DNA from: Opitutaceae bacterium UBA2377
GTDB taxonomy: Bacteria > Verrucomicrobiota > Verrucomicrobiia > Opitutales > Opitutaceae
Direction of reading: 5' to 3'
DNA: 42,685 bases
NCBI GenBank assembly: GCA_002344205.1
Contig: DDSZ01000028.1
Span: 4,727-47,411 of the forward strand
The notes under the pieces were generated by a model, which had not been told where the DNA came from, ran no database searches, and saw only the letters and a program-made list of their open reading frames with translations. This document shows positions 18,841 to 28,171 of this stretch, piece by piece (the first letter of the stretch is position 1; every line of letters starts with the position of its first letter). The position numbers and the translations under genes were made by a program.

Positions 18841-18851
18841 TTTTGCCTCCC

Positions 18852-19934
18852 ATGCGCCTGCGTTCGCTCACCCTCCAGCACTTCCGCAACATCCCTTGGG
18901 CGGAGCTGGTGTTGTCGGGCCGGCAGCAGTTTTTTCTCGGGGCCAACGGGCAGGGAAAGACGAACCTGCTGGAGGCGGCGGGGTTTATCACGGCGCTGCG
19001 TTCCTTCCGCACCACCGACCCGAAGGTGCTGCCGGCGCAGGGACAGGCCGAGGCGGCGATCGCCTGCGTGGTCGAGCACGAGCAGCGCGGTGAGACGCGG
19101 CTGACGGTCAGGCTGCGGCGCGACGGGCGCGAGCTGTGGTGCGACGGGGAAAAAATATCCCGCGTGGGCGACTACCTCGGCAAGTTTCCGACCGTGGTTT
19201 TTACCTCGCAGGATCTGCTGCTGGTGCGCGGCGCGCCGGCGGCCCGCCGCCGCTGGGTGGACCTGACCCTCGCCGCGATGGACGGGGAATATCTGCGGGC
19301 GTTGCAGATCTACCATCGGGCGCTGGCGGAGCGAAACAGCCTGCTGAAGGTCGGGGCGAAGGGTGACGAGCTGGCGGCGTTTGAGCATACGCTGGCACCG
19401 GCCGGGGCGGAGTTGATCGCGCGCCGGATCACCGGGCTGGCCGAGCTGGGCCAACGGGCGGCGGAATTTTATGCGCGCCTGGCGGACGCCGCGGAACCGG
19501 CAGCGCTCGCCTATCGCCCGAACGTAGGCGAACCGACGGCCGCGGCATTGCGCGCGAAATGGCAGGGCGGCCGGGCGCGCGACCTGCAGTTTCGCACGAC
19601 GCTGGCGGGGCCGCACCGCGATGATATCGAGTTCAGCGTGGGCGGGAGGGCGGCGAGGGAGTATGCCTCGGAAGGGCAGCAGCGCTCGCTCGTGCTGGCG
19701 TTGCGGCTGGCGCAGGCGGCCTGGTTTCACGCCCGCGGCGGGGTGCGGCCGGTGCTGCTGGCGGATGACGTGCTGGGCGAACTCGACCCGGAGCGGCGGC
19801 GGCGTTTCTGGGCCGCGCTCGACCCGGAGATGCAAATCCTCGCGACGGGCACGACGACGCCCGAAGCGGAACTGGGCGCGTGGCAAATCTTCCGGGTCGC
19901 GGCGGGAACGTTCACACCGGAGGCGGCCGCATGA
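18852..19934 (+). CDS. recF: DNA replication and repair protein RecF
   Basis: A 360-residue SMC-like ATPase that helps load RecA at gaps. The start at 18852 gives [14 protein letters not shown], the typical RecF opening. Walker A is GANGQGKTN (residues 30-37), the ABC signature is [19 protein letters not shown] and Walker B is [12 protein letters not shown], followed by ILATGTT. Length is normal. No dnaA, dnaN or gyrB neighbours are seen, unlike the classic recF locus. Its last codons overlap the start of the permease gene (ATGA), so the two are translationally linked. Confidence 0.95.
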   Translation: MRLRSLTLQHFRNIPWAELVLSGRQQFFLGANGQGKTNLLEAAGFITALRSFRTTDPKVLPAQGQAEAAIACVVEHEQRGETRLTVRLRRDGRELWCDGEKISRVGDYLGKFPTVVFTSQDLLLVRGAPAARRRWVDLTLAAMDGEYLRALQIYHRALAERNSLLKVGAKGDELAAFEHTLAPAGAELIARRITGLAELGQRAAEFYARLADAAEPAALAYRPNVGEPTAAALRAKWQGGRARDLQFRTTLAGPHRDDIEFSVGGRAAREYASEGQQRSLVLALRLAQAAWFHARGGVRPVLLADDVLGELDPERRRRFWAALDPEMQILATGTTTPEAELGAWQIFRVAAGTFTPEAAA

Positions 19935-20662
19935 GCTTCGATCTCTGGCAATGGGTGCTGGCCGTGGTGGCCGCGCTGGCGATCGGGCTCGCCAAGACCG
20001 GCATCGGCGGTCTCGGCATGCTGGCGGTGGTGATTTTTGCCAACCTCATGCCGGCGAAGGCCGCGAGCGGCGTGGTGCTGCCGATGCTGGTGTTCGCGGA
20101 TGTCGTGGCGGTGCTGGCTTACCGGCGGCATGCCCAGTGGAAGCTGTTGTGGAAACTTTTTCCGTGGACGGCGGCGGGGGTGGTCGCCGGCTACCTGGCG
20201 ATGGGGCGGATCGATGACCGGCAGGCCTCGCTCATGATCGGGTTCATCGTGCTCGCGCTGCTCGGCCTGCACCTGTGGCGGCGGCGCAAGGGCGGGGAAC
20301 TGGCGGAGCACGGGGCGTGGCTCGCGCCGGTGATCGGCATTCTCGCGGGCTACACCACGTTGGTGGCGAATGCGGCGGGGCCGTTGATGGCGATCTACCT
20401 GCTCGCGATGCGGCTGCCGAAGATGGAATACATGGGCACGGGCGCGGTGTATTTCATGGTGATGAACCTGTTCAAGGTGCCGTTCATGATGGACCTTGGG
20501 CTGGTGAACGCGGCGAGTTTCGCGTTCAACCTCTGGCTGGCGCCGGCGGTGCTGGCGGGGGCGCTGCTCGGAAAGGTGATCCTGCGGAAGATCGACCAGC
20601 GGCTTTTCGAAAACATCGCGCTCGGGCTGGCGGGGGCCGCCGGGCTGAAGCTGCTGTTTTGA
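19931..20662 (+). CDS. TauE/SafE family permease
   Basis: A 243-residue inner-membrane protein with about seven to eight hydrophobic segments. The family hallmark is [20 protein letters not shown] near the N-terminus, mirrored by [27 protein letters not shown] in the second half. TauE/SafE proteins are thought to export sulfite, organosulfonates or related anions; no substrate can be assigned here. The start at 19931 overlaps the recF stop by four bases and has GGAGG 7 nt upstream, one of the few clear Shine-Dalgarno sites in the window. Confidence 0.9.
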   Translation: MSFDLWQWVLAVVAALAIGLAKTGIGGLGMLAVVIFANLMPAKAASGVVLPMLVFADVVAVLAYRRHAQWKLLWKLFPWTAAGVVAGYLAMGRIDDRQASLMIGFIVLALLGLHLWRRRKGGELAEHGAWLAPVIGILAGYTTLVANAAGPLMAIYLLAMRLPKMEYMGTGAVYFMVMNLFKVPFMMDLGLVNAASFAFNLWLAPAVLAGALLGKVILRKIDQRLFENIALGLAGAAGLKLLF

Positions 20663-20717
20663 ACCGGCCCGGAAAGATTGGCTGGATTCCGCGCCGCGCC
20701 CGCGGTGACATGCGCGC

Positions 20718-21296
20718 ATGCCACGGATGAATGTCAGGCAGATGTGGGCGGCCAAGCTGGCGGGCAAAAACGTGCCCGCGGCGAATGCGCCCGCGCCGGC
20801 GGCGGGCCGGCCGGCCTTCGCCGGCCAGGTGCTCGGCATCGATCCCTCGCTGCGCGGCACCGGCCTCGCGCTGGTCGAATTTGCCCCCGGCCGGCAACCG
20901 CTGCTGCTGCGCTGCCGCACCGTCAAGGTCGCCCCGAAGCTCAGCATGGCGCACGCGCTTGGCGAGATTCACCGGGCCGTGACGGATTTCCTGGGCGGCT
21001 TTCCCGTGAAGCACGTGGCGCTGGAACAGACGATCTACGTGCAGAATTTTCAGACGGCCCAGATCCTCGGTGCGGCGCGGGGCGCGGCGATTGCCGCGGC
21101 GGCGCTGCGCGAACTGCCGGTCTTTGAATATGCGCCGCTACGGGTGAAGATGGCGGTGGTGGGCGCGGGTCGCGCGAGCAAGGAGCAGATGGCGCGCACC
21201 GTGATGGCGCTGCTCGGCCACGGCCGGATGCTGGCGAGCGACGAGGCCGATGCCGCGGGCGTGGCGCTCTGTCACGCGTTTACCTGGCGGGAGTGA
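20718..21296 (+). CDS. ruvC: Holliday junction resolvase RuvC
   Basis: A 192-residue endonuclease that resolves Holliday junctions. The acidic residues are present: Asp42 in [12 protein letters not shown], Glu in [12 protein letters not shown] and the two Asp of [15 protein letters not shown]. The motif [14 protein letters not shown] also fits. A ~38-residue Ala/Pro-rich extension precedes the first strand, absent from the usual RuvC, which begins a few residues before the first Asp; starts at 20718 and 20727 both keep it. ruvA and ruvB are not adjacent. Its last 17 bases overlap the 3' end of the convergent DUF1275 gene. Confidence 0.92.
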   Translation: MPRMNVRQMWAAKLAGKNVPAANAPAPAAGRPAFAGQVLGIDPSLRGTGLALVEFAPGRQPLLLRCRTVKVAPKLSMAHALGEIHRAVTDFLGGFPVKHVALEQTIYVQNFQTAQILGAARGAAIAAAALRELPVFEYAPLRVKMAVVGAGRASKEQMARTVMALLGHGRMLASDEADAAGVALCHAFTWRE

Positions 21297-21963
21297 CCGG
21301 CACGTGCCGCAGGTGGCGGTAGGTCACGTAGCCGAGACCGGTCAAACCGGTGAGCGCGGCGGGCAGGAGGAGCGTGGCGAAGCCCCAGTGCATGTAGCCG
21401 AAGCCGCCGAGGATGCCGCCGGCGAGAAAACCGGCGAGCAGCACCAGCATCAAGCCGAGGCGGCGAGTTTCCACCGGTTCGCGCCGGATGAAATTGCCCG
21501 CGACGATGCCGAGATCGGTCACGATGCCGGTGACATGGGTCGTGCGGATGACGGCACCGCTGTAGGTCGTGGCGAGGGCATTCTGCAGGCCGCAGGCCAT
21601 CGCGGCGAGGTAGTCGCCGTAGTTGCTGCCGCCATGGTAGAAATAGACGGCGGCGAAAAGCAGCCCCGACTCGATGGCGAGCGCCGCTCCATAGCGCCGG
21701 CCGAGCTTCAGGGTGCTCTGCCGGATGACGAGGCCGCTGACCACGCAGCCGAGAAAGAAGCAGAGCAGGACGCCCGCCGCGTGCATGGCGGCGCCGAAGT
21801 GGCCGCGCCCGAGATCCGTGCTGAGGATCGCCACCGTGCCGGACATGTGCGACAGGGCCTGGTGGTGGATGCCGAGGAAGCCGACGGCGTTGACGCAGCC
21901 GGCGATGGCGGCGAGCAGGAAGCCGCCGAGTAGAATCCAGTTTGGGACCGGTTGGCGAAGCAT
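21280..21963 (-). CDS. YoaK/DUF1275 family membrane protein
   Basis: A 227-residue inner-membrane protein with about six hydrophobic helices. The DUF1275 signature is visible: [20 protein letters not shown], then [10 protein letters not shown], and in the second half [22 protein letters not shown]. This family has no established biochemical role. It lies 73 bp downstream of the TonB-dependent receptor on the same strand and overlaps the ruvC 3' end by 17 bp. The start at 21963 (MLRQPVPNW) is preceded by GGCCGC. Confidence 0.9.
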   Translation of the reverse strand: MLRQPVPNWILLGGFLLAAIAGCVNAVGFLGIHHQALSHMSGTVAILSTDLGRGHFGAAMHAAGVLLCFFLGCVVSGLVIRQSTLKLGRRYGAALAIESGLLFAAVYFYHGGSNYGDYLAAMACGLQNALATTYSGAVIRTTHVTGIVTDLGIVAGNFIRREPVETRRLGLMLVLLAGFLAGGILGGFGYMHWGFATLLLPAALTGLTGLGYVTYRHLRHVPVTPAR

Positions 21964-22036
21964 GCGGCCGGCATGCTGTCCGCATGCACGCAGGGTTCCA
22001 AGGCCGCATTTATCCCGGAGCGGCTGTCAGGGGTGG

Positions 22037-24280
22037 TCACCAGCCATACTTGATGCTCAGGAAGGTTTTCAAACCTGGGTCGGTGACGACCGCGCCCGGA
22101 GTGGACATCGCGACGATGTAGCGTTTGTCGGTCACGTTGTTCACGTTCAACTGGGCGCTCCACTGTTCACCCCATTTGTAACCGGCGAACAAATTTACCA
22201 CCAAGGGATAATCGACCGAATAGGAGACCGCATTGCGCTTGGCGGATTGATCCATGAGGCTGCCGCCCAGCATCAGCCCCGTCAGCGGTCCGCTGGTCCA
22301 GGTGTATTTGCCCAACAGGCTGTATTTGCGGGGGACGAAATTATCCGGAGCCAGTGTTGGGTCCACGGCGGTTTTGCCCCGGCCGTCGAAGTAGGTGAAG
22401 ATCAGGTCGGTGTGGCCGTGCGACCCGAGCTTGAGTTTCAAGCCGGCATCCAGCTCCCAGCCGTCGATCTGGTCGCGTTCGGAAGTGACGTTGCCGATCA
22501 CGCCGGTCTCCAGCAGGCCGCGGGTGGGGATGTTGGTCTGGGCCATGTCGAAATGCACCACGGAACCGTAAACCTGAAAATCCCGGGAGAAGCTGTGGTT
22601 GAACTTGAGGCCGAACTCATCGAGCTGGCCCCTGCGATTGCCCTGCGGGCCGCCCAGCCGGTCGTTGTCGGCAAACCGGTCGTTGAATCCGGTCTGGATG
22701 TTGATGTTTTCCGCGTTGGTGTAATACGCCGACACGGAAGGCAGCAGCTTCACCACCACGCCGTATTTGTGCACGCGGTAGGTGTCGTTGCGTTTCTTTG
22801 TCATTTCCCGGGTGACGTAGTTCAGGTTTTCTCCGCCGGTTGTGATCCAGCGAAGTCCGCCGACGACAATCACGCGTTTGTCGAGGAAAGACAGGTTCTC
22901 CTGAAAATAACCGGAACCGGTCCGGGTGTAGCTGCCGGTGGTAATCTGATGCCGGCTGCGGTTCAGTTCGGGATTGGCGGCCGAAAAATATGCCTCGTCC
23001 ATGGCGTAGTCCGGCTGCCGCGTGTCCAGATCGGGCAGGGGCGCGGAGCCCAAGCCGGTATCCTTCAGGACCTCCCACGCACCATCGGCGCCGAAGGTGC
23101 TCTCAATGGTGACCCAACCGAGGGGCAGCTCATGCAGAAAATCCATCTGGAAATTGTGGGTGGGCCGGTCGTTGGCCAGAGCGTAGCCGGTCCGGCTGAG
23201 GGTGTAATTGTCCGGCTGCACGCCGCTCCCGCTGATCATCATGCGCCGGTCCATCACGGAGCTGAAGGCATAGTATAAACGCAGGTTGGCGTGGTCGGTT
23301 AGCTTCGCCACAATGGAGGCATCGACAAACCGGTCGATGTTCATGGTCCACGTGTCCTGTTTTCGCCCGGGGGAGAAGCTCTTGGTCGAGTATTGATTCA
23401 GCTTGGCGACCGTGAGTCCGTTGCGGGTCTCGGTGGAGTTGAGGTCGATGAAATCGTTCCAATTGCGGTTACTTTCATCCAGAAAGTAATACCCGCTGAG
23501 GTTGACGATGATCCTGCCGTCCCAGAATCGCAGCGTGGCGCCCGCGCCGTAGAAGCGGTCGCTTTCCCATTCGACGGCCTTGGGGTATCGGCCGGTGGTC
23601 CCCCCGAGGGTGACCCGGTAGTTTGAGCTGTGGCCGTCACCGGTGTCCCTGACCAGCGGACCGGACACATTCGTCATCGCGCGGAAAAAACTGTCGTCCG
23701 AAAAAGTGGCCTGAAAATATCCGGCCGGAGCATCCGTTCCCAGGCGCGAGATCAGGTTTACCGCTCCGCCCAGAAAACGATTATTGCCGAGGAGCATGGC
23801 TCCCGGTCCCTTAATGACTTCGACCCGGTCGATGTCATACATGGGATTCCGTTTGTTGGTGAGTTTGGAAATGCCGTTGCGCAACGAACTGGCGGTGCGG
23901 AAGCCCCGGATGTTTACGTCATCCGTCATCGTTTGATTCCGGGTGACTCCGCTGACGCCGACGGCGAGGGCTTCATGGACCGACATGGCGTTGATATCAC
24001 TGAGCACCTCGTGGGTGATGACCGAGACCGAGGTGGGAATTTCGAGGAGATTGCTGGCGGAACGGGTTCCGATCAGGGTCTGCTGGGCCGCATAGCCCTT
24101 GATGTCTTCGACGACAAACGGCGACAGGGTGACGACTTTCTCCGGTTCGAGCTCTTGGTCGGCGTCCACTGCCGGTTGGGCGAAACCCGGTGTGACGGTA
24201 TGGAGTATGGCACTGGCTGCCGTCAGCATCGCCAATCGTGACCATGCGGCGGGAAGGTTGGGGCGTAGGGTTGGTGTCAT
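22037..24280 (-). CDS. TonB-dependent outer-membrane receptor
   Basis: A 747-residue outer-membrane transporter. The start at 24280 (MTPTLRPNLP) gives a signal peptide ending near residue 35. The TonB-box region ~45-60 reads VVTLSPFVVEDIKGY, a form common in Opitutaceae receptors. The plug domain follows (IPTSVSVITHEVLSDI, DDVNIRGFRTASSLRNGI, DRVEVIKGPGAMLLGNN, GGAVNLISR). The beta barrel fills the rest and ends in the aromatic SIKYGW expected for outer-membrane insertion. The plug resembles siderophore-receptor plugs, but the substrate is unknown. It has its own leader, 146 bp from the kinase upstream; no Fur-like box was recognised. Confidence 0.93.
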   Translation of the reverse strand: MTPTLRPNLPAAWSRLAMLTAASAILHTVTPGFAQPAVDADQELEPEKVVTLSPFVVEDIKGYAAQQTLIGTRSASNLLEIPTSVSVITHEVLSDINAMSVHEALAVGVSGVTRNQTMTDDVNIRGFRTASSLRNGISKLTNKRNPMYDIDRVEVIKGPGAMLLGNNRFLGGAVNLISRLGTDAPAGYFQATFSDDSFFRAMTNVSGPLVRDTGDGHSSNYRVTLGGTTGRYPKAVEWESDRFYGAGATLRFWDGRIIVNLSGYYFLDESNRNWNDFIDLNSTETRNGLTVAKLNQYSTKSFSPGRKQDTWTMNIDRFVDASIVAKLTDHANLRLYYAFSSVMDRRMMISGSGVQPDNYTLSRTGYALANDRPTHNFQMDFLHELPLGWVTIESTFGADGAWEVLKDTGLGSAPLPDLDTRQPDYAMDEAYFSAANPELNRSRHQITTGSYTRTGSGYFQENLSFLDKRVIVVGGLRWITTGGENLNYVTREMTKKRNDTYRVHKYGVVVKLLPSVSAYYTNAENINIQTGFNDRFADNDRLGGPQGNRRGQLDEFGLKFNHSFSRDFQVYGSVVHFDMAQTNIPTRGLLETGVIGNVTSERDQIDGWELDAGLKLKLGSHGHTDLIFTYFDGRGKTAVDPTLAPDNFVPRKYSLLGKYTWTSGPLTGLMLGGSLMDQSAKRNAVSYSVDYPLVVNLFAGYKWGEQWSAQLNVNNVTDKRYIVAMSTPGAVVTDPGLKTFLSIKYGW

Positions 24281-24426
24281 GGGTAGCGGCCCACTAGTTG
24301 CCGCCGCGCCCCGTCGGTTCCCGGAAATCGGCCCGTGGTTAGTAATTTTTTGACACCGCTGAACCACATCCGCCGGCCAAGGAGAACGGCACTTCGCGCC
24401 GGATGGGCAGGGCGTTTAGGACGACC

Positions 24427-27066
24427 TCAGCCCAGCACGGCCTTGATGACCTTGCCGAGGTCGGTCACGCGGTAGGGCTTGGTCAGGTAGCCGCAGAAGC
24501 CGAGGTCGAGGAAGCGTTTCGCCATGTCGTCGTTGTCGTAGCCGCTGGAGACGATGGCGCGCACCTCCGGGTCGAGGTCGCGGAGGACGCGGAAGCATTC
24601 CTCGCCGCCCATGCCGCCGATGATGGTGAGGTCCATGATGACGACGTCGTAGGGCCGGCCGATGTTGAGGTAGCGCTTGTAGAGCTGGACGGCCTCTTCG
24701 CCGTTGCGGGCGATGTCGTATTTGTAGTCGAGGCTCTGCAGCATGTTGGCCGTGAGGGTGCAGATTTTCTCGTCGTCATCCATGAACAGCACGCGGCCGG
24801 TGCCGAAGCGCAGCGACGGGGCCTTGCGGGCCTGGACCTCGGCGGCCTGCCGCGCCCGGGGCAGGAAAACCGTGAACACCGTGCCGGTGCCAACGGTCGA
24901 ATCCACCGCGATCTGGCCGCCGTGCTTGCGCACGAGCGAGAGGACGGTGGCGAGGCCGAGGCCGGTGCCGTGCTTCTTGGTGGTGAAGAAGGGGTCGAAG
25001 ATTTTTCCGATGTTTTCGGGCGGGATGCCGCTGCCGTTGTCGCGCACCTCGATCTCGACGTAGTCGCCGGGGTCGAGCCCGGCGATCTGGTTTTCGGCCA
25101 CGGTGATATTGGCGGCGCGGATCTGCACCTGCGGCGTGTGCGGCGGCGGGGGCATGGCCTGCAGGGCGTTGACAATCAGGTTTTGGAAAACCTGCAGCAT
25201 CTGCGAACGGTCCACCGCCACGGGCGCGACGGTGTCGGGCGCCTCCACCGCCACGGGCACGCTGCCGCCGGCGGCAGCGATCTTCACCGCGTCGCGGAGC
25301 AGCTCGGGCACGGCCACGACGACGAGCGAGCCGGTGCCGCCCTTGGCGACGGTAAGCAACTGTTTCGTCAGGCCCTTGGCGGCGAGGCAGGCCTGTTCGG
25401 CGTCGGCCAGAGCGGAGTAGTCACGGTTGTCCTTGGCGAGGGAGATGCCGCCGAGGATGGTGGTGAGCAGGTTGTTGAAATCGTGCGCGATGCCGCCGGC
25501 AAGCAGGCCGAGCGTCTCGAAGCGGTTGGATTTCACCAACTCATCCGGCGTCAGGCTCAATTCTTCGGGATTGCGGAAAATGATCACGACGCCTTGCGCG
25601 CGGCCGCCGGGCTCGAAGACCGGGCGCGCGGTCCACACGAGCGGCACGGGCGGTCCGCCTTGATGGGCGAGGGCGTGCAGACTGGAAAGGGGCAGGGGCG
25701 CCTCCGCGGCGAGAGCGAGGGCCACGGGACTGTCGGCGGAACGGCCGCTTTCGCGATGGATCAGCGGGAAGACATCTTCAAAGGGCTGGCCGGTGAGTTG
25801 TTCCACCGGGCGGCGCAGCAGCCGCGTGGCCGCGGGATTGGCGGCCAGCACGATACCGCGGGGATCGGTGAGGACGACACCCTCCGCAAGGGCGCCCAAC
25901 GCTTCCCGGGTTAGCGCGGCCGGTGCGGTCTCTGCCCTGGCGTCGGGCATCGCGCACAGGAAACCGGTGAGGCGCAGGAGCTGGCGTTTCCGGTTGAGTG
26001 TGCGGTGGGCGCCGAGCAGGAAAGAAGCGGTGGCGCCGTCCTTCAGCTGCAGCCGCACGGGGACGAAAAAGGAGGAATGGCCCGGTTCCAAGGCGAGCAA
26101 CCATTGATCGAGGCCCGCCTCTGCGGCGCCGCGGGGCAGGGCCGCCAGAAAAGCCCCGGTGGTGTCGGCTTCCTGCGACTCGTGGCCCAGCAGCCGCCAC
26201 CACGCTGGTGAATACCAAGATTTGCCGCCGGTGAAATCCAGCTCGAAGGCGCCGAGTGGCCCCGCTTCGCTCAAGGTGCGGAGGCGCTGGTCGCCGGCGA
26301 GGCTGGCCTCCTCGGTTTCCTTGCGCTCGGTGATGTCGAGGTGAAATCCATACACGCGGACGAGCTGGCCGGCTTCGTCGATCACCTGCACGCCCACGCA
26401 GTGGATCCACACATAGTGGCCGCGGCGGTGACGCAGGCGAAACTCGACATCAAAGGGCCGGGGACCGGTCGCCTTGCCTTTGCTCGGCAGGAAAGGCGCG
26501 GCGGTGGTGTCTTCCGGGTGCAGCAGCTCCAGCCAACTGGCATGGGTGTCGGGCAGCTCGCTGTGGACGTAGCCGAGCATTTTTTTCCACGCCGGTGAAT
26601 ACCAAGCTTCGCCCGAGGCGGGGTTGAGGTCGAAGAAACCGATCGGACCGTGTTCGGCGAGTTGCGGGACGAGGGTGTCATCCGCCGGCAGCCGGCGGGC
26701 AGGGTCGGGCGGTTGCGCGACCGTCGCCAGATGGCGGTCGGCCAGCCCGGGCGGTTGCTCGATGCGCAAGACGACGTTATGTGTGCGGCCCGCATGATCG
26801 CGGGCGACGAAAGGCGCGGGCCGGTCCTGCGCGGTGGCGAGGACGGCCGCCCACTGGGTTTCCAGCCAGTCGGATTCATCCGAAACAATGTCGAAAGCGA
26901 ACAGCCGCACAAACGCCTCGTCGTTGAGCAATCCCGGGCCAACGCCCCAGAAGGCGTGGGCGGCGGCATTGGCCGCCACGACGGAGCCGGCCGCATCCAG
27001 CACGAACACCGCCACCGGGGGCGGGGTGGCATCTGCGGCGTCGGTGGCTGGAGCGGGCGGTTTCAA
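24427..27066 (-). CDS. Multi-PAS hybrid sensor histidine kinase
   Basis: An 879-residue soluble kinase. The start is TTG at 27066, overlapping the hemH stop as TTGA; no in-frame ATG lies near. Four PAS-type segments are visible: ~15-120 (VAVFVLDAAGSVVAANAAA), ~140-255 (ending YGFHLDITERKETEE), ~260-375 and ~385-500 (GVVLTDPRGIVLAANPAA). The second and third share WYSPAWKKMLGY and WYSPAWWRLLGH, suggesting internal duplication. HisKA has His528 in GGIAHDFNNLLTTILGG; HATPase has NLIVNALQAMPPPP, RDNGSGIPPENI and GTGLGLATV; the C-terminal receiver has Asp812 in VVIMDLTIIGG and Lys in YLTKPYR. No membrane segment is seen. Its partner regulator is not adjacent. Confidence 0.93.
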   Translation of the reverse strand: MKPPAPATDAADATPPPVAVFVLDAAGSVVAANAAAHAFWGVGPGLLNDEAFVRLFAFDIVSDESDWLETQWAAVLATAQDRPAPFVARDHAGRTHNVVLRIEQPPGLADRHLATVAQPPDPARRLPADDTLVPQLAEHGPIGFFDLNPASGEAWYSPAWKKMLGYVHSELPDTHASWLELLHPEDTTAAPFLPSKGKATGPRPFDVEFRLRHRRGHYVWIHCVGVQVIDEAGQLVRVYGFHLDITERKETEEASLAGDQRLRTLSEAGPLGAFELDFTGGKSWYSPAWWRLLGHESQEADTTGAFLAALPRGAAEAGLDQWLLALEPGHSSFFVPVRLQLKDGATASFLLGAHRTLNRKRQLLRLTGFLCAMPDARAETAPAALTREALGALAEGVVLTDPRGIVLAANPAATRLLRRPVEQLTGQPFEDVFPLIHRESGRSADSPVALALAAEAPLPLSSLHALAHQGGPPVPLVWTARPVFEPGGRAQGVVIIFRNPEELSLTPDELVKSNRFETLGLLAGGIAHDFNNLLTTILGGISLAKDNRDYSALADAEQACLAAKGLTKQLLTVAKGGTGSLVVVAVPELLRDAVKIAAAGGSVPVAVEAPDTVAPVAVDRSQMLQVFQNLIVNALQAMPPPPHTPQVQIRAANITVAENQIAGLDPGDYVEIEVRDNGSGIPPENIGKIFDPFFTTKKHGTGLGLATVLSLVRKHGGQIAVDSTVGTGTVFTVFLPRARQAAEVQARKAPSLRFGTGRVLFMDDDEKICTLTANMLQSLDYKYDIARNGEEAVQLYKRYLNIGRPYDVVIMDLTIIGGMGGEECFRVLRDLDPEVRAIVSSGYDNDDMAKRFLDLGFCGYLTKPYRVTDLGKVIKAVLG

Positions 27067-28097
27067 GCGGGGGCTTGGCGCAGCCAGCGCCGGGCGCGGG
27101 CGGCCAGAAAGTCAATGAAAGCGGGATGGTCGTTGAGGCAGGGGATCTGTTGAAAATTTTCCCCTCCGGCGGCAAGGAAGGTCTCGCGGCCCTCGCCTTG
27201 AATTTCTTCCAGGGTTTCGAGGCAATCGGTGGTGAAGGCCGGGCAGAGGATGAGCAGGTTTTTGACGCCGGCCTTGGGCAGGCGCACGAGCTCGTGATCG
27301 GTGAAGGGGCTGAGCCAAGGTTCGCCGGCCAAACGCGACTGGAAGGAGACCGAATGTTTTTCCGCGGGGATGCCTGTCTTCGCGACCAGCGCGCGGGTGG
27401 TGGCGAGGCACTGGGCCTTGTAGCAGGTGGCGTGGGCCGGCGAGCAGGTGGCGCAGCAGTCGGCCACCATCGTGCAGTGGGCCCGGGAGGAGTCGGCCTT
27501 GCGCAGGTGCCGCTCGGGGATGCCGTGGTAGCTGAAAAGCACGTGATCGTGCGGCTGGGCGAGAAAAGGGGCTGAGACGGCGTGCAGCGCGGCGATGTAA
27601 TCCGCGTCGGCGTAAAACGGCTGCACCGTGGTCACGCGCAGCCGCGGGGCCTGCCGGGCGACCTCCTCCATCACGCGGACGACCACGGTCTCCCACGAGG
27701 ACATCGCGTAATGCGGATACTGGGGAAAAAGGAGCAGCTCAGCGATGCCGTCTGCCGCGATTTGCGCGACCACGGAGGCCACCGAGGGGTGGCCGTAGCG
27801 CATCGCGAGATAAACCGGGGTGTCCGGCCCCAGCGCGGCGGCCAGTTTCTGTTGCACGCTGCGCGAGGTCACGATCAGCGGCGAACCGGCCTCCGTCCAG
27901 ATTTCCGCGTAGGCGTGCGCCGACTTTTTCGGCCGGGTGCGCAGGATGATGCCTTCCAGCAAGGCCCAGCGTAGCGCCGCCGGCACGTCGAGCACGCGTT
28001 CGTCGCCGAGAAACTCGCGCAGGTAGCGGCGGACATCGGGCACCGCGGTGGAGTCGGGCGAGCCGAGGTTGACGAGAAGGACGGCGCGTTTGGGCAT
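27063..28097 (-). CDS. hemH: Ferrochelatase with cysteine-rich insert
   Basis: A 344-residue enzyme inserting iron into protoporphyrin (or coproporphyrin) in haem synthesis. The start at 28097 (MPKRAVLLVNLGSPDST) gives the family opening. The catalytic His lies in VLFSYHGIPERHL and the acidic partner in CLETLEEIQGEG; FQSRLAGEPWLSPFTD is also diagnostic. Between them is DCCATCSPAHATCYKAQC, five cysteines in 18 residues, as in the bacterial ferrochelatases reported to carry an internal iron-sulfur cluster. Its stop overlaps the start of the kinase gene by four bases. It is divergent from gpmI. Confidence 0.95.
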   Translation of the reverse strand: MPKRAVLLVNLGSPDSTAVPDVRRYLREFLGDERVLDVPAALRWALLEGIILRTRPKKSAHAYAEIWTEAGSPLIVTSRSVQQKLAAALGPDTPVYLAMRYGHPSVASVVAQIAADGIAELLLFPQYPHYAMSSWETVVVRVMEEVARQAPRLRVTTVQPFYADADYIAALHAVSAPFLAQPHDHVLFSYHGIPERHLRKADSSRAHCTMVADCCATCSPAHATCYKAQCLATTRALVAKTGIPAEKHSVSFQSRLAGEPWLSPFTDHELVRLPKAGVKNLLILCPAFTTDCLETLEEIQGEGRETFLAAGGENFQQIPCLNDHPAFIDFLAARARRWLRQAPA

Positions 28098-28119
28098 GCA
28101 ATCAATAGGGCGAAACATG

Positions 28120-28143
28120 CGCAGGGTTGTCAAATGCCCTGCG
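28120..28143. promoter_or_regulatory. Inverted repeat in the hemH-gpmI divergent region
   Basis: CGCAGGG (28120-28126) and CCCTGCG (28137-28143) are separated by 10 nt, operator-like. TTGTCA (28127-28132) lies inside and could be a -35 for gpmI, but the -10 (TTAGTT, 18 bp on) is poor. Confidence 0.3.
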
Positions 28144-28171
28144 GCCCTGCTTAGTTGGCGTTCCTTTGCCC

